Source of the DNA: Bauldia litoralis
GTDB taxonomy: Bacteria > Pseudomonadota > Alphaproteobacteria > Rhizobiales > Kaistiaceae
Length of the DNA stretch: 33,491 nt
Assembly: GCA_945882315.1 (NCBI GenBank)
Contig: CAMCWB010000041.1
Location: 1 to 33,491 of the forward strand
Direction: 5' to 3'
The notes under the pieces are model-generated. The model had not been told where the DNA came from, did not search any database, and saw nothing but the letters and a program-made list of their open reading frames with translations. Position numbers and translations under genes: made by a program. Below, piece by piece: positions 26,037 through 33,367 of the stretch (position 1 is the first letter of the stretch; each line of letters starts with the position of its first letter).

Positions 26037-26453
26037 CTATTCGATCCGGCAGCAGAAGGGAAAGAAAGGCCCGCTGACGCCCGGGGTGGCGGTCGGCGTG
26101 AAGGTGAAATCATGCATGTTGTCGCCCTCGTCCCGGCAGCCGGCCGGCGTATAGGCGACCGCGCCGGCGACGCCGTGGCTGGTGACGAGCGTCCATGGAC
26201 TGGACGAGGTAAAAGAGACCGATCCCGGCGTCGTGACGATGCTGCCCCCGGAGAAGGCGTCGACGAAATTCGCCGTCATCGTCTCGCCAGCGCAGGAAAG
26301 CTCCAGCGCCCAGTTCGGCTCGAAGCCAGGGCAGATCATCTTCTGACCGAGCGGAACGAGGCCATTGCACGAAATATCGGCCGCCTGCCCCGGCAGCGGG
26401 ACGGCAAAGGCAAGCAAGGCAAACGCATAAAGACTGCGGTTTTTCGCCAGCAT
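26037..26453 (-). CDS. Cys-rich secreted protein, COG3650-like
   Basis: This is a 138-residue exported protein with a signal peptide ('LYAFALLAFAVPLPGQAADI', cleaved near Ala26-Ala27). The mature part has about six cysteines: 'DISCNG', 'MICPGF', 'LSCAG', 'AGCRDEGDN' and a final 'FCCRIE'. These suggest three disulfides. The blocks 'CPGFEPNWALELSC' and 'GCRDEGDNMHDF' resemble the 'GTEPFWSxxI...CxDGMSD' pattern of COG3650 envelope proteins whose role is unknown. That link is tentative. ATG 26453 has a strong GAGGAGGGG ribosome site, and the frame upstream to 26540 lacks one. It lies downstream of the phasin terminator and has its own short upstream region. Confidence 0.75.
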   Translation of the reverse strand: MLAKNRSLYAFALLAFAVPLPGQAADISCNGLVPLGQKMICPGFEPNWALELSCAGETMTANFVDAFSGGSIVTTPGSVSFTSSSPWTLVTSHGVAGAVAYTPAGCRDEGDNMHDFTFTPTATPGVSGPFFPFCCRIE

Positions 26454-26569
26454 CGGACCCCTCCTCGTGCTGCTGAACCCGGCACAGAGGCGAGTTTGAG
26501 AGCGGGTGGAGTCTTCTTTAAGGCGAGGTTCGGCGGCCATGACCGCACCTGCGGCTTGCCGAAAAACAA

Positions 26570-26593
26570 AAGGGCACGCCTGAGCGTGCCCTT
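26570..26593 (-). terminator. Rho-independent terminator of the phasin gene
   Basis: A perfect 10-bp stem, AAGGGCACGC / GCGTGCCCTT, with a 4-nt loop is followed on the minus strand by TTTGTTTTTC. It begins 22 nt after the phasin stop. This is a strong intrinsic terminator for leftward transcription. Confidence 0.92.
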
Positions 26594-26614
26594 GGTAGCC
26601 ACAGCCGGGAAAGC

Positions 26615-26947
26615 CTACTTGGGGAATTTGCCGAAGACGGTCTCGTAGGGCTTGTAGGCGTCCTTGGTCATGCCGGTGAAGATCTCACCGAACTTGGTCA
26701 TCTGGCCGACATAGCCCTCATAAGCGGTGCGGACGAAATCCGACTGCACTTCGATGGCCTTGTCGAGGCTCTGGACGCCCAGCAGTTTCTCGAAAGCGGC
26801 GCTGCCGGCCTCGAAAGACTTCTTCGAGTAGTCGGCGGTCTCCGAGGCGATCGCCTGGAAACCCTTGGTAACGGCACCGGCGCTCTTCAGCGCGATGTCG
26901 ACATTGTCCTTGCTCAGCTTCTGAATGTCGTCAAAACCGTTGATCAT
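26615..26947 (-). CDS. Phasin-family protein
   Basis: This is a 110-residue, almost wholly alpha-helical protein of the phasin family. It begins 'MINGFDDIQKLSKDNVDIALKSAGAVTKGFQAIASETADYSKKSFE' and has a central 'AFEKLLGVQSLDKAIEVQSDFVRTAYEGYVGQMTKFGEIF'. Phasins coat polyhydroxyalkanoate granules and limit their size. No phaC or phaR lies in the window, so the link to storage granules is by family only. The ATG at 26947 has a GTGAGGA ribosome site. It is a single-gene unit with its own terminator. Two copies of a TGCATCGCA element lie 57-98 bp upstream. Confidence 0.92.
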   Translation of the reverse strand: MINGFDDIQKLSKDNVDIALKSAGAVTKGFQAIASETADYSKKSFEAGSAAFEKLLGVQSLDKAIEVQSDFVRTAYEGYVGQMTKFGEIFTGMTKDAYKPYETVFGKFPK

Positions 26948-27341
26948 GATGCGTCCTCACCAGCGCCGGAAAGCGCGCCTCTATTTCGGTACAGCCTTAT
27001 ATGTGCATCGCAACATTAGCGTCAAGTATATTGTGCATCGCACAAAATCCAGGCCTATAGGCGGCTGTCGCAGTTTCGCCCCAGAAAGAGGCTTTACGGT
27101 TTCGTAACCTAGCCTCCATACTGTTCCTTCACGAGACGAGCACGGGGCGCTCATGGAACGGCACCCTCCTTCTGGACCGATGTCCGAGGCCGATGCAGCT
27201 TGGTATTATGCCGGCACTTTGAGCCGGAAATTCCAGCCAAGCTGTTGAAAAGCCATCGGTTTGTTCGTTTGAAAAAATGGCGTTGCCTTCGGAAGCCGGC
27301 GTGTTGGGCAAAGGTCGGCGGGATGCGGAGTTTTTTTGTTG
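26948..27341. promoter_or_regulatory. Divergent intergenic region between the phasin and carboxypeptidase genes
   Basis: These 394 bases hold no supported gene. The half nearer the phasin gene contains the doubled TGCATCGCA element. The half nearer the carboxypeptidase gene is less GC-rich, with TTGAAAA near 27245 and TTTTTTTGTTG just before the start. No clear sigma-70 promoter could be assigned by eye. Confidence 0.5.
27002..27045. promoter_or_regulatory. Two operator-like TGCATCGCA elements upstream of the phasin gene
   Basis: TGTGCATCGCA occurs at 27002-27012 and again at 27032-27042, exactly 30 bp apart, or about three helical turns. The second copy is part of a perfect dyad TTGTGC-ATC-GCACAA (27031-27045). 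The same-face spacing suggests paired binding of one dimeric regulator. PhaR, the phasin repressor, recognises TGC/GCA-rich dyads in relatives, so it is the leading guess. This is inference. Confidence 0.6.
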
Positions 27342-28784
27342 ATGCATGATCGATTCGTAACTTCGCGGCGCCCGGCCCTGCAAAAAGCACGAGGCCTCGC
27401 AGTCGCGGCGCTCGTGGCAGGCGTTGCCTTCGTGCATGCCGCACCTGCGTCGGCGGCCCCGAATGCCGCGATCATCATCGACGGCAAATCCGGCAAGGTC
27501 CTCTATTCCAGCAACCCGGACGCCAAACGCCATCCGGCGTCGCTCACCAAGATGATGACCCTCTACATGCTCTTCGAAGCGATGGAGAGCGGCCAGACGG
27601 GTCTCAAGACCAAGATCAAGGTTTCCTCGCATTGCGCCGGCCAGGCGCCGTCCAAGCTCGGCTTCAAGGCCGGGCAGACGATCGGCGCCGAGGACGCGAT
27701 CCTCGCCCTCGTCACCAAGTCGGCGAACGATGTCGCCTGCGCCATCGGCGAATATCTCGGCGGCACGGAAAGCGGCTTCGCCAAGAAAATGACGAAGCGC
27801 GCCGGCACGCTCGGCATGACCAAGACGGTCTTCCGCAACGCCTCCGGCCTGCCCGACCCGGCCCAGATCACAACCGCACGCGACATGGCCACGCTCGGCC
27901 GGGCGCTGCAGGAGCATTTCCCGGCGAAGTACAAGTATTTCTCCAGCCGTTCCTTCAAGTGGAAGGGCCAGACGATCGGCAACCACAACCGGCTGCTCGG
28001 CCGCGTGGATGGCGTCGACGGCATCAAGACCGGCTATACCCGCGCCTCGGGCTTCAATCTCGTCACCTCGGTCAAGAGCGACAATCGTTACGTGATCGGC
28101 GTCGTGCTCGGCGGTGATTCCGGCAAGGCCCGCGACAACCGCATGGCCGAGCTGATCAAGGACTACATGCCGAAGGCGACGAAGGGCGCGCGCAGCGCGC
28201 CGATGATCGCCGGCGCACCGACCTTCGACGGCAGCCAGCTTGTCGCCTATGCCGAGAGCGACGCCCCGGTCCCGCCGAAGCGGCCGCTCGCCGCCGAACC
28301 GATCACGACGGCTTCGGTCGTCGGCGCCAACTCGATTTTCGCGCTTGCCGCAGCCGACGACAAGGGCGACGCCTCGGCTTCCGACGAGATCGACGTCGAG
28401 ACCGTCACCTCGGCCGTGATCGCCTCCGAGCGGGCCGAGCCGCAGCCTATCGAAGCGGTGATCGAAGAGATGCCGGCGCCGGTCGAAGTCGCCTCGCTCG
28501 CAGAAGAGCCGGTTTCCGCTCCGCAGGAGCCCATCGCCAGCGGCTGGAAGATCCAGCTCGCGGCGACGCCAACCGAAGGTTCCGCCAAGGAAATCCTTGA
28601 GCGGGCGCAAGCCAAGGCGCCGAAGGCGCTGGGCAGCGCCTCGCCCTACACCGAGACGGTGGTCAAGGAAAACGTCACCCTCTACCGGGCCCGCTTTGCC
28701 GGCTTTGCCGACAAGGACGACGCCCGCGCCGCCTGCGCACAACTGACCAAGCAGAAATTCGCCTGCCTAGCCTTAAGCGATTGA
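27342..28784 (+). CDS. D-alanyl-D-alanine carboxypeptidase (DacA/DacF type) with C-terminal SPOR-like domain
   Basis: This is a 480-residue low-molecular-weight penicillin-binding protein. The signal peptide spans about 1-40 ('LAVAALVAGVAFVHAAPASA'). The three active-site motifs are present: SLTK (Ser67-Lys70), SAN (127-129) and KTG (229-231). A linker of over 100 acidic, Pro/Ala-rich residues follows. The final about 75 residues, 'SGWKIQLAATPTEGSAKEILERAQ' to 'LYRARFAGFADKDDARAACAQL', look like a SPOR peptidoglycan-binding domain. It trims pentapeptide stems in the periplasm, and SPOR would bring it to the division septum. ATG 27342 is taken; two in-frame TTG codons precede it. The gene stands alone. 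Confidence 0.94.
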   Translation: MHDRFVTSRRPALQKARGLAVAALVAGVAFVHAAPASAAPNAAIIIDGKSGKVLYSSNPDAKRHPASLTKMMTLYMLFEAMESGQTGLKTKIKVSSHCAGQAPSKLGFKAGQTIGAEDAILALVTKSANDVACAIGEYLGGTESGFAKKMTKRAGTLGMTKTVFRNASGLPDPAQITTARDMATLGRALQEHFPAKYKYFSSRSFKWKGQTIGNHNRLLGRVDGVDGIKTGYTRASGFNLVTSVKSDNRYVIGVVLGGDSGKARDNRMAELIKDYMPKATKGARSAPMIAGAPTFDGSQLVAYAESDAPVPPKRPLAAEPITTASVVGANSIFALAAADDKGDASASDEIDVETVTSAVIASERAEPQPIEAVIEEMPAPVEVASLAEEPVSAPQEPIASGWKIQLAATPTEGSAKEILERAQAKAPKALGSASPYTETVVKENVTLYRARFAGFADKDDARAACAQLTKQKFACLALSD

Positions 28785-28828
28785 GACGACGCTCATCTCG
28801 TCGGGGTCCATAGTAATGTGTAACGGAT

Positions 28829-29536
28829 CTAGCGATGATTGCCGAGAAGCCAGTCCTTAGCCTCGTTGATCCTGGCCGCCAGGAACGTCGAGCCACCCCG
28901 ATCGGGGTGGACCATCTTCATCAAGCGCCTGTGCGCAGCCCGGATTTCCGCCTTATCGGCGCCGGCCGCAAGGCCAAGGATCTCATAGGCCTGCTGGTCA
29001 GTCATGGGGCCCGCATCCGACGCGCTGCGCGCCCCCGCTGCACCATCCGCCTCGACGTCTTCACGCCAGCCGGGCATCCGGCGGTCGAGATAAGCTTCGA
29101 CGAGGGCTAGGCTCTCCTGATCCGCTGCGACTTCGTCGCGGAGGGCCATGAGCGCCGCCTTGTCGAGCTCGTCGAGCATCCGGCCGGAAAAACTGCCGCG
29201 CAGCACCTCGCCGTTCAGCGTGCCGCTGTCATGGTCGAGGCGCATCCGGAGATAACGCGAGCGCACCGTCGAGTCCGTGCCGGCGCTGCGGGCATGGCCG
29301 CCGAGATCGATCGGGCCGATGCGGCCCGTGGAGATTGCCGAGACGCCCAGTGCGACGAGCATTAGGCCGAGGCCAAAGCGGCCGGCAAAGGCAAAGACAC
29401 CCCCGATGACCAACAAGGCAAAGCCCGCCGTATAGCGGATGATCCGCATCAGCGTGCGCGGATCCGTGCCGACAAAGGCGCGACCGGCTACGAGAAGAAG
29501 CCCAAGGAAGGCGAAGCCGCCGAGAATATAGACCAT
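28829..29536 (-). CDS. Membrane-anchored DnaJ-domain protein
   Basis: This is a 235-residue protein with hydrophobic segments at about 2-20 and two more around 35-70. A middle region 'RSRYLRMRLDHDSGTLNGEVLRGSFSGRMLDEL' is known from rhizobial J-proteins. A C-terminal J domain ('QQAYEILGLAAGADKAEIRAAHRRLMKMVHPDRGG') has the HPD motif at 210-212. The J domain at the very C-terminus facing the cytoplasm recalls DjlA/TIM14-type organisation and should stimulate a DnaK ATPase locally at the membrane. It lies 102 nt after the VWA gene on the same strand and is probably the last gene of the mipZ-led cluster. Confidence 0.88.
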   Translation of the reverse strand: MVYILGGFAFLGLLLVAGRAFVGTDPRTLMRIIRYTAGFALLVIGGVFAFAGRFGLGLMLVALGVSAISTGRIGPIDLGGHARSAGTDSTVRSRYLRMRLDHDSGTLNGEVLRGSFSGRMLDELDKAALMALRDEVAADQESLALVEAYLDRRMPGWREDVEADGAAGARSASDAGPMTDQQAYEILGLAAGADKAEIRAAHRRLMKMVHPDRGGSTFLAARINEAKDWLLGNHR

Positions 29537-29638
29537 GTCGTCCGGGGCACGGTCCGCTTCAAACGAAGCGGATCGCTCCCCTATCTCCCTGACCTGGGCA
29601 AGGCCGGCCGGAAGGCCGGTCGCCGTTTTTACCCGCCA

Positions 29639-30373
29639 TCAGCGCAACTGCTCGAGCAGCCGCTTGCCGCCGGCGCCGCTGTGGCTGGCGAGGGCCTTGA
29701 CCCCGCCGGCGGCGAAAGCGGCGGCAGCGCGCAGGAGTTCACGGAGCTGGCCGGCGGCATTCGCGTCGAAACGGGCATAGGCGCCGCCGGTCAGGCGGGC
29801 GATCTCGCGGAAGCCGCGCTCGACCGTCGCGTCCCTGCCCTCCTGGAAGACGAAGGCGCGCGTTCCGAGGAGCCCAAGCTCGCCAGCCTTCTGGGCAAGC
29901 GCGTCGATCGGCTCTTCCAGCGCATCGCCGACATAGACCAGCGCCGCGACCTTCTTTTTGCCGGTCTCCTTGCGGGCATGGGTGAGGACCTTGCCGATCT
30001 GGGTCTGGCCACCGCGGCAATCGATGGCCGTCATCAGGCTGCTCAAAGTATGGCCGTCGGCGACCCAGCGGCTTGCCCGGCATTCGCCGAAGCCGCGGAA
30101 ATAGACGAGCTGGATTTCGAGGCCGCCGATGCGGCCGGCCTCCTCGAACATCTCCGCCTGGAGCTTGCAGGCAGCGTCCCAGGTCGGCTGGCGGCTCATG
30201 GTCGCGTCGAGCGCCATGATCAGGCGCCCACGCCCCTCGCCGGCCGGCGCGATCGATTTCGCCTGGGCGAGAAACGCGTCAATCGCGCTCCGCGACGACT
30301 TTTCGGCCGGTGTTTCGGCAGGCGTTTTCACCTGCCGTGGCGCAAGCGGCCTCGCTTTATCATCTGCCGGCAT
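29639..30373 (-). CDS. von Willebrand factor A (VWA)-domain protein
   Basis: This is a 244-residue cytoplasmic protein. After a Pro/Lys-rich leader (1-30) comes a VWA domain. It has the MIDAS-like 'LIMALDATMSR' (Asp56-x-Thr58-x-Ser60, a DxTxS form of DxSxS), 'LVYFRGFGECRASRW', 'GGQTQIGKVLTHA' carrying the MIDAS Thr, and 'VAALVYVGDALEEP' carrying the acidic residue. The tail from 'GGAYARFDANAAGQLRELLRAAA' is helical. VWA domains bind partners through a divalent ion. I do not recognise the substrate. ATG 30373 follows GAAGG; a GTG precedes it by one codon. It lies 60 nt after mipZ copy B, and the DnaJ-domain gene follows. Confidence 0.85.
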   Translation of the reverse strand: MPADDKARPLAPRQVKTPAETPAEKSSRSAIDAFLAQAKSIAPAGEGRGRLIMALDATMSRQPTWDAACKLQAEMFEEAGRIGGLEIQLVYFRGFGECRASRWVADGHTLSSLMTAIDCRGGQTQIGKVLTHARKETGKKKVAALVYVGDALEEPIDALAQKAGELGLLGTRAFVFQEGRDATVERGFREIARLTGGAYARFDANAAGQLRELLRAAAAFAAGGVKALASHSGAGGKRLLEQLR

Positions 30374-30433
30374 CACAGGAACCTTCGAGTCCGGCCGCCG
30401 TCGGGGCAGCCCTTCACCGCATCATGTGGCGCT

Positions 30434-31369
30434 CTAGCGGCGGGATGCAACGGTCCCGGCAGCGGCGATCGTCGAGCCATCCTCGGTCGGGCCGCGGTCA
30501 TTGGCGGGACTCGACATCGGCTTCTGCTCGCCGCGGCGGCGGGCGGTCGGCAGGTTGAGCATATCGATAAGGCTGCGAATTTCGCGGCGGGCCGATAGAT
30601 GCGACAGGGTCGGCTCGCTGCCGAGCGTCGTCTTGTCGAGGCGGTCGAGCGCCGTCAGGCCGCGCGGGAACAGCTCGCGGAAGATAAGCCGCTCCGAGAT
30701 GCCGGCGGCCATGCGGAAATCGATCTGGCCGGACAGGACCTCGAGATTGCGGACGAGGTGGCGCCGGTTGCGGCTGTCCAGCGTCGACAGGCGGTTGCGG
30801 ACGATGACCCAGTCCATGGCGCGGTCGTCGACGAGCTGGCGCTGCTTGCGCGCATCGGCGACGAGTTCCGAATAATGGCTGGGCGACTTGATGTCGAAGG
30901 TCTCGGGATCGACCTGCGCCAGCACGTCGAAGTCGATGAAGGAGTCGTTGATCGGCGTGATCAGTGTATCGGCCATCGCATGGCTGACGCGCATCAGGTA
31001 GGAGTTCGCGCCGGGCGTATCGACGACGACGAAGTCGTAGCCATGCTCGGTGCGGCTGATCGCTTCGGCGAAGGCGCGGAACTCGCGGCCCTCGATGTCG
31101 GAAACCAGTTCGCCGGTCGCGAGCGGCACGGTGAAATGCCTCGGCATCTCCAGCGCAACGCTGGTCTTGCGCGCCCACCAGGCGCGGTTTTCGATATAGC
31201 GGGTGAGCGTCCGCTGACGCCCGTCCGTGTCGATCGACGCGACGCGCGCGCCCTCCTTGAGGAGAGCGACGATGATATGCATCGCGGTGGTCGATTTGCC
31301 CGAGCCACCCTTCTCGTTGCCGAGCACGATGACGTGAGCCGGGTCGGCCTTGCGTGAATCGCTTGTCAT
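30434..31369 (-). CDS. mipZ: MipZ-type division-plane ATPase, copy B
   Basis: This is a 311-residue ParA/MinD-superfamily ATPase. The deviant Walker A 'GNEKGGSGKST' (Lys20 and Lys25), 'VASIDTDGRQRTLTRYIENR', 'FVVVDTPGANSYLMR', 'PINDSFIDFDVLAQVDP', 'DWVIVRNRLSTLDSRN' and 'LIFRELFPRGLTALDRL' match Caulobacter MipZ closely. MipZ binds ParB near the origins and blocks FtsZ polymerisation there, placing the division ring at mid-cell. ATG 31369 follows GGGTTGAGA. An Arg/Ser/Pro-rich tail of about 40 residues follows the ATPase fold. It is 39 nt downstream of the paralogue at 31409-32332. It keeps 'DTPG', unlike copy A. Confidence 0.93.
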   Translation of the reverse strand: MTSDSRKADPAHVIVLGNEKGGSGKSTTAMHIIVALLKEGARVASIDTDGRQRTLTRYIENRAWWARKTSVALEMPRHFTVPLATGELVSDIEGREFRAFAEAISRTEHGYDFVVVDTPGANSYLMRVSHAMADTLITPINDSFIDFDVLAQVDPETFDIKSPSHYSELVADARKQRQLVDDRAMDWVIVRNRLSTLDSRNRRHLVRNLEVLSGQIDFRMAAGISERLIFRELFPRGLTALDRLDKTTLGSEPTLSHLSARREIRSLIDMLNLPTARRRGEQKPMSSPANDRGPTEDGSTIAAAGTVASRR

Positions 31370-31408
31370 TCTCAACCCATAAATGATTCTGGCCGGAGTT
31401 TGACCGTC

Positions 31409-32332
31409 CTATTCGGCCCCGACAAGCGGCGCGGCCGCAATCGCCGACACATCGGCGCCGCCGGCGGTTCCCGCCGGCCGCGGCGCGGCGCCGGGAAGGT
31501 CGAGGCTTTCGATCAGTTCGCGGACCTCGCGGCGGGCCGCGAGATGCGAGATCGACGGCGCGCGACCGAGCGTCTTGCGGTCGAGGCTGTCGAAAACAGT
31601 GAGGCCGAGCAGGAAGAGCTCGCGAAAGATAACCCGCTCGGAAATGCCGTCGGCAAGCCGGAAACCCAGCACCTCTGCAAGATTCCGCAGCCCGTGGATC
31701 ACGTCGCGCTGATTGCGGCTCGCCAGCGTCGAGAGGCGGTTGCGGACCACCACCCAGTTCGGCCGGACGCCGTCGACCGTGTGGCGGTAGTGGCGGGCAT
31801 CGGTGACGAGAGCCGCATAATGACTCGTCTCGACGACTTCGAGCGTATCGGGATCGAGGCGGCCGAGGACGTCGAAATCGATGAAGGAGTCGTTCAGCGG
31901 CGTCACCAGTGTGTCGGCGATCGAATGGCTGAGCTTCATCAGGTAGGAGTTTGCGGCCGGCGTATCGACGACGACGAAATCGAAGGTGGCGGAGATCTCG
32001 TCGATGGCGCGGGCAAGGGCGTTATATTCGCGATGCTCGATGTCGCTGACGATCTGGCCGTCGCCGAGCGGCACGGAGAAATGCTCCGGCACGTCGAGGA
32101 CGACGCCGGACTTCCGCATCCAGCGCTTGCGGTTGTCGATGTAGCGGGTGAGCGAACCCTGGCGGCTGTCGGTATCGATCGAGGCAACGCGGCGGCCGGC
32201 CTTCAGGAGCGCGACGATGATGTGCATCGCGGTCGTCGACTTGCCGGAACCGCCTTTCTCGTTGCCAAGCACGATGACATGCGCGGCGCGCGGCGCGGGC
32301 TTCGACTGCGGATCGTCGACGGGCGGTTCCAA
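31409..32332 (-). CDS. mipZ: MipZ-type division-plane ATPase, copy A
   Basis: This is a 307-residue paralogue of the downstream mipZ. It has the same 'HVIVLGNEKGGSGKSTTAMHIIVALL' core (Lys26, Lys31), 'IDTDSRQGSLTRYIDNRKRW', 'VVVDTPAANSYLMK', 'LNDSFIDFDVLGRLDPDTLE', 'VVRNRLSTLASRNQRDV' and 'VIFRELFLLGLTVFDSL'. Differences from copy B include DTPA for DTPG, RQG for RQR, and FLLG for FPRG. These may change hydrolysis or partner contacts. The start is TTG 32332, with GAAGGAG 10 nt upstream; no ATG fits the conserved N-terminus. Two adjoining GANTC sites (GAATC, GACTC) lie between the ribosome site and the start. It is the first gene of the leftward cluster and divergent from panC. Confidence 0.92.
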   Translation of the reverse strand: MEPPVDDPQSKPAPRAAHVIVLGNEKGGSGKSTTAMHIIVALLKAGRRVASIDTDSRQGSLTRYIDNRKRWMRKSGVVLDVPEHFSVPLGDGQIVSDIEHREYNALARAIDEISATFDFVVVDTPAANSYLMKLSHSIADTLVTPLNDSFIDFDVLGRLDPDTLEVVETSHYAALVTDARHYRHTVDGVRPNWVVVRNRLSTLASRNQRDVIHGLRNLAEVLGFRLADGISERVIFRELFLLGLTVFDSLDRKTLGRAPSISHLAARREVRELIESLDLPGAAPRPAGTAGGADVSAIAAAPLVGAE

Positions 32333-32335
32333 GGC

Positions 32336-32345
32336 GAATCGACTC
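32336..32345. promoter_or_regulatory. Adjacent GANTC (CcrM-type) motifs at the mipZ copy A start
   Basis: GAATC (32336-32340) and GACTC (32341-32345) abut, 3-13 nt before the TTG start. CcrM methylates GANTC in alphaproteobacteria, and in Caulobacter mipZ transcription responds to CcrM/GcrA. Further GANTC sites lie at 31385-31389 (GATTC) and 31356-31360 (GAATC), around the start of copy B. Confidence 0.5.
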
Positions 32346-32397
32346 CTTCGCGTTCCGCTATAGCAAAGAAAGGCGCCGCGTCGTCGGGTTAGGCTAA

Positions 32398-32416
32398 GAT
32401 GTGGTTAAACCACATC
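32398..32416. promoter_or_regulatory. Perfect 19-bp palindrome in the mipZ-panC divergent region
   Basis: GATGTGGTT-A-AACCACATC has 9-bp perfect arms about a single A (32407). It is 65 bp from the mipZ start and 72 bp from the panC start, with no T-run after it. It looks like a dimer-binding operator for one or both genes. The regulator is unknown. Confidence 0.65.
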
Positions 32417-32488
32417 AGCGCACCCGCAAATTTACCAAGGCGATCAAGCTGCTAGGCGCGCGCGGCGGCGCCGTGTATAGACCGCCGC

Positions 32489-33346
32489 ATGACTGAAATC
32501 CTCGCCAATCCGCCGATCGACAGGACGGTTGCCGCCATGCGCTGGCGCGTCGCCGGATGGCGGCAGGCGTCCGAGCGCGTGGCGCTGGTGCCGACCATGG
32601 GGGCGCTGCATGAGGGTCACCTGACCCTCGTAAAGGCGGCCAGAGAGAAGGCGCTGCGGGTCGTCGTCTCGATCTTCGTCAACCCGGCCCAGTTTGCACC
32701 GAACGAGGATTTTGCCGCCTATCCGCGGACCGAGGACTCCGATCTCGCGGCACTGTCGGGGCTCGGCGTCGACGCTGTTTTCGCGCCGAATGTCGAGGAG
32801 ATTTATCCTGCCGGCTTCGTCACCGCGATCACGGTCGGCGGTCCGTCCGAGGGGCTGGAAACATCTTTCCGGCCGCATTTCTTCGGCGGCGTCGCGACGG
32901 TGATCGCCAAGCTCTTCATCGCCTGCGCTCCGGACGCGGCGATCTTCGGCGAGAAGGACTACCAGCAGCTCCTCGTCATCCGTCGCATGGCGGCCGATCT
33001 CAGCCTGCCTGTCGAGGTGATCGGGCATGCGACCATCCGCGAGGCGGACGGCCTCGCCCTCTCCTCGCGCAACGCCTATCTGACGCCTGCCGAACGGGCC
33101 ACCGCGCCGGCGCTCAACAAGGCGCTGGTCCGGGCCGGCAGTGCCATCCGCGCCGGCGCGCCGGTGGCGCGTGTCCTCTCGGCCGCCTCCCTCGACCTCA
33201 AGGCGGCAGGCTTCCGGGTCGACTATGTCGAGCTCCGCAATGCCGAGACGCTAGCCCCGGTCGTCGACTTCAAGACCGAGAAGCTCCGGCTGCTCGTCGC
33301 CGCCTGGCTCGGCAAGACGCGGCTCATCGACAACATCGCGGTCTAA
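32489..33346 (+). CDS. panC: Pantothenate synthetase (pantoate-beta-alanine ligase)
   Basis: This is a 285-residue cytosolic enzyme that joins pantoate and beta-alanine with ATP to make pantothenate for coenzyme A. Family signatures are 'LVPTMGALHEGHLTLVKAA' with the HxGH motif (His41, His44), 'VVSIFVNPAQFAPNEDF', 'FGEKDYQQLLVIRRM', 'EADGLALSSRNAYL' (KMSKS-like loop region) and 'GKTRLIDN'. The ATG at 32489 has no strong ribosome site nearby. panB is not in the window. The IS-like sequence begins within 21 nt after its stop. Confidence 0.96.
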   Translation: MTEILANPPIDRTVAAMRWRVAGWRQASERVALVPTMGALHEGHLTLVKAAREKALRVVVSIFVNPAQFAPNEDFAAYPRTEDSDLAALSGLGVDAVFAPNVEEIYPAGFVTAITVGGPSEGLETSFRPHFFGGVATVIAKLFIACAPDAAIFGEKDYQQLLVIRRMAADLSLPVEVIGHATIREADGLALSSRNAYLTPAERATAPALNKALVRAGSAIRAGAPVARVLSAASLDLKAAGFRVDYVELRNAETLAPVVDFKTEKLRLLVAAWLGKTRLIDNIAV

Positions 33347-33367
33347 GGCCACGCCGCACAATAATTG

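Noticed and set aside
29602-29630. Hairpin CCGGCC-GGAA-GGCCGG followed by GTTTTTA on the plus strand.
   Set aside because: Both flanking genes are on the minus strand, where no T-run follows, and the short GC-only stem is common in this DNA. No plus-strand transcript is expected to end there.
32398-32440. Possible CtrA site (TTAA) in the mipZ-panC region.
   Set aside because: There is one TTAA inside the palindrome but no second TTAA seven bases away.
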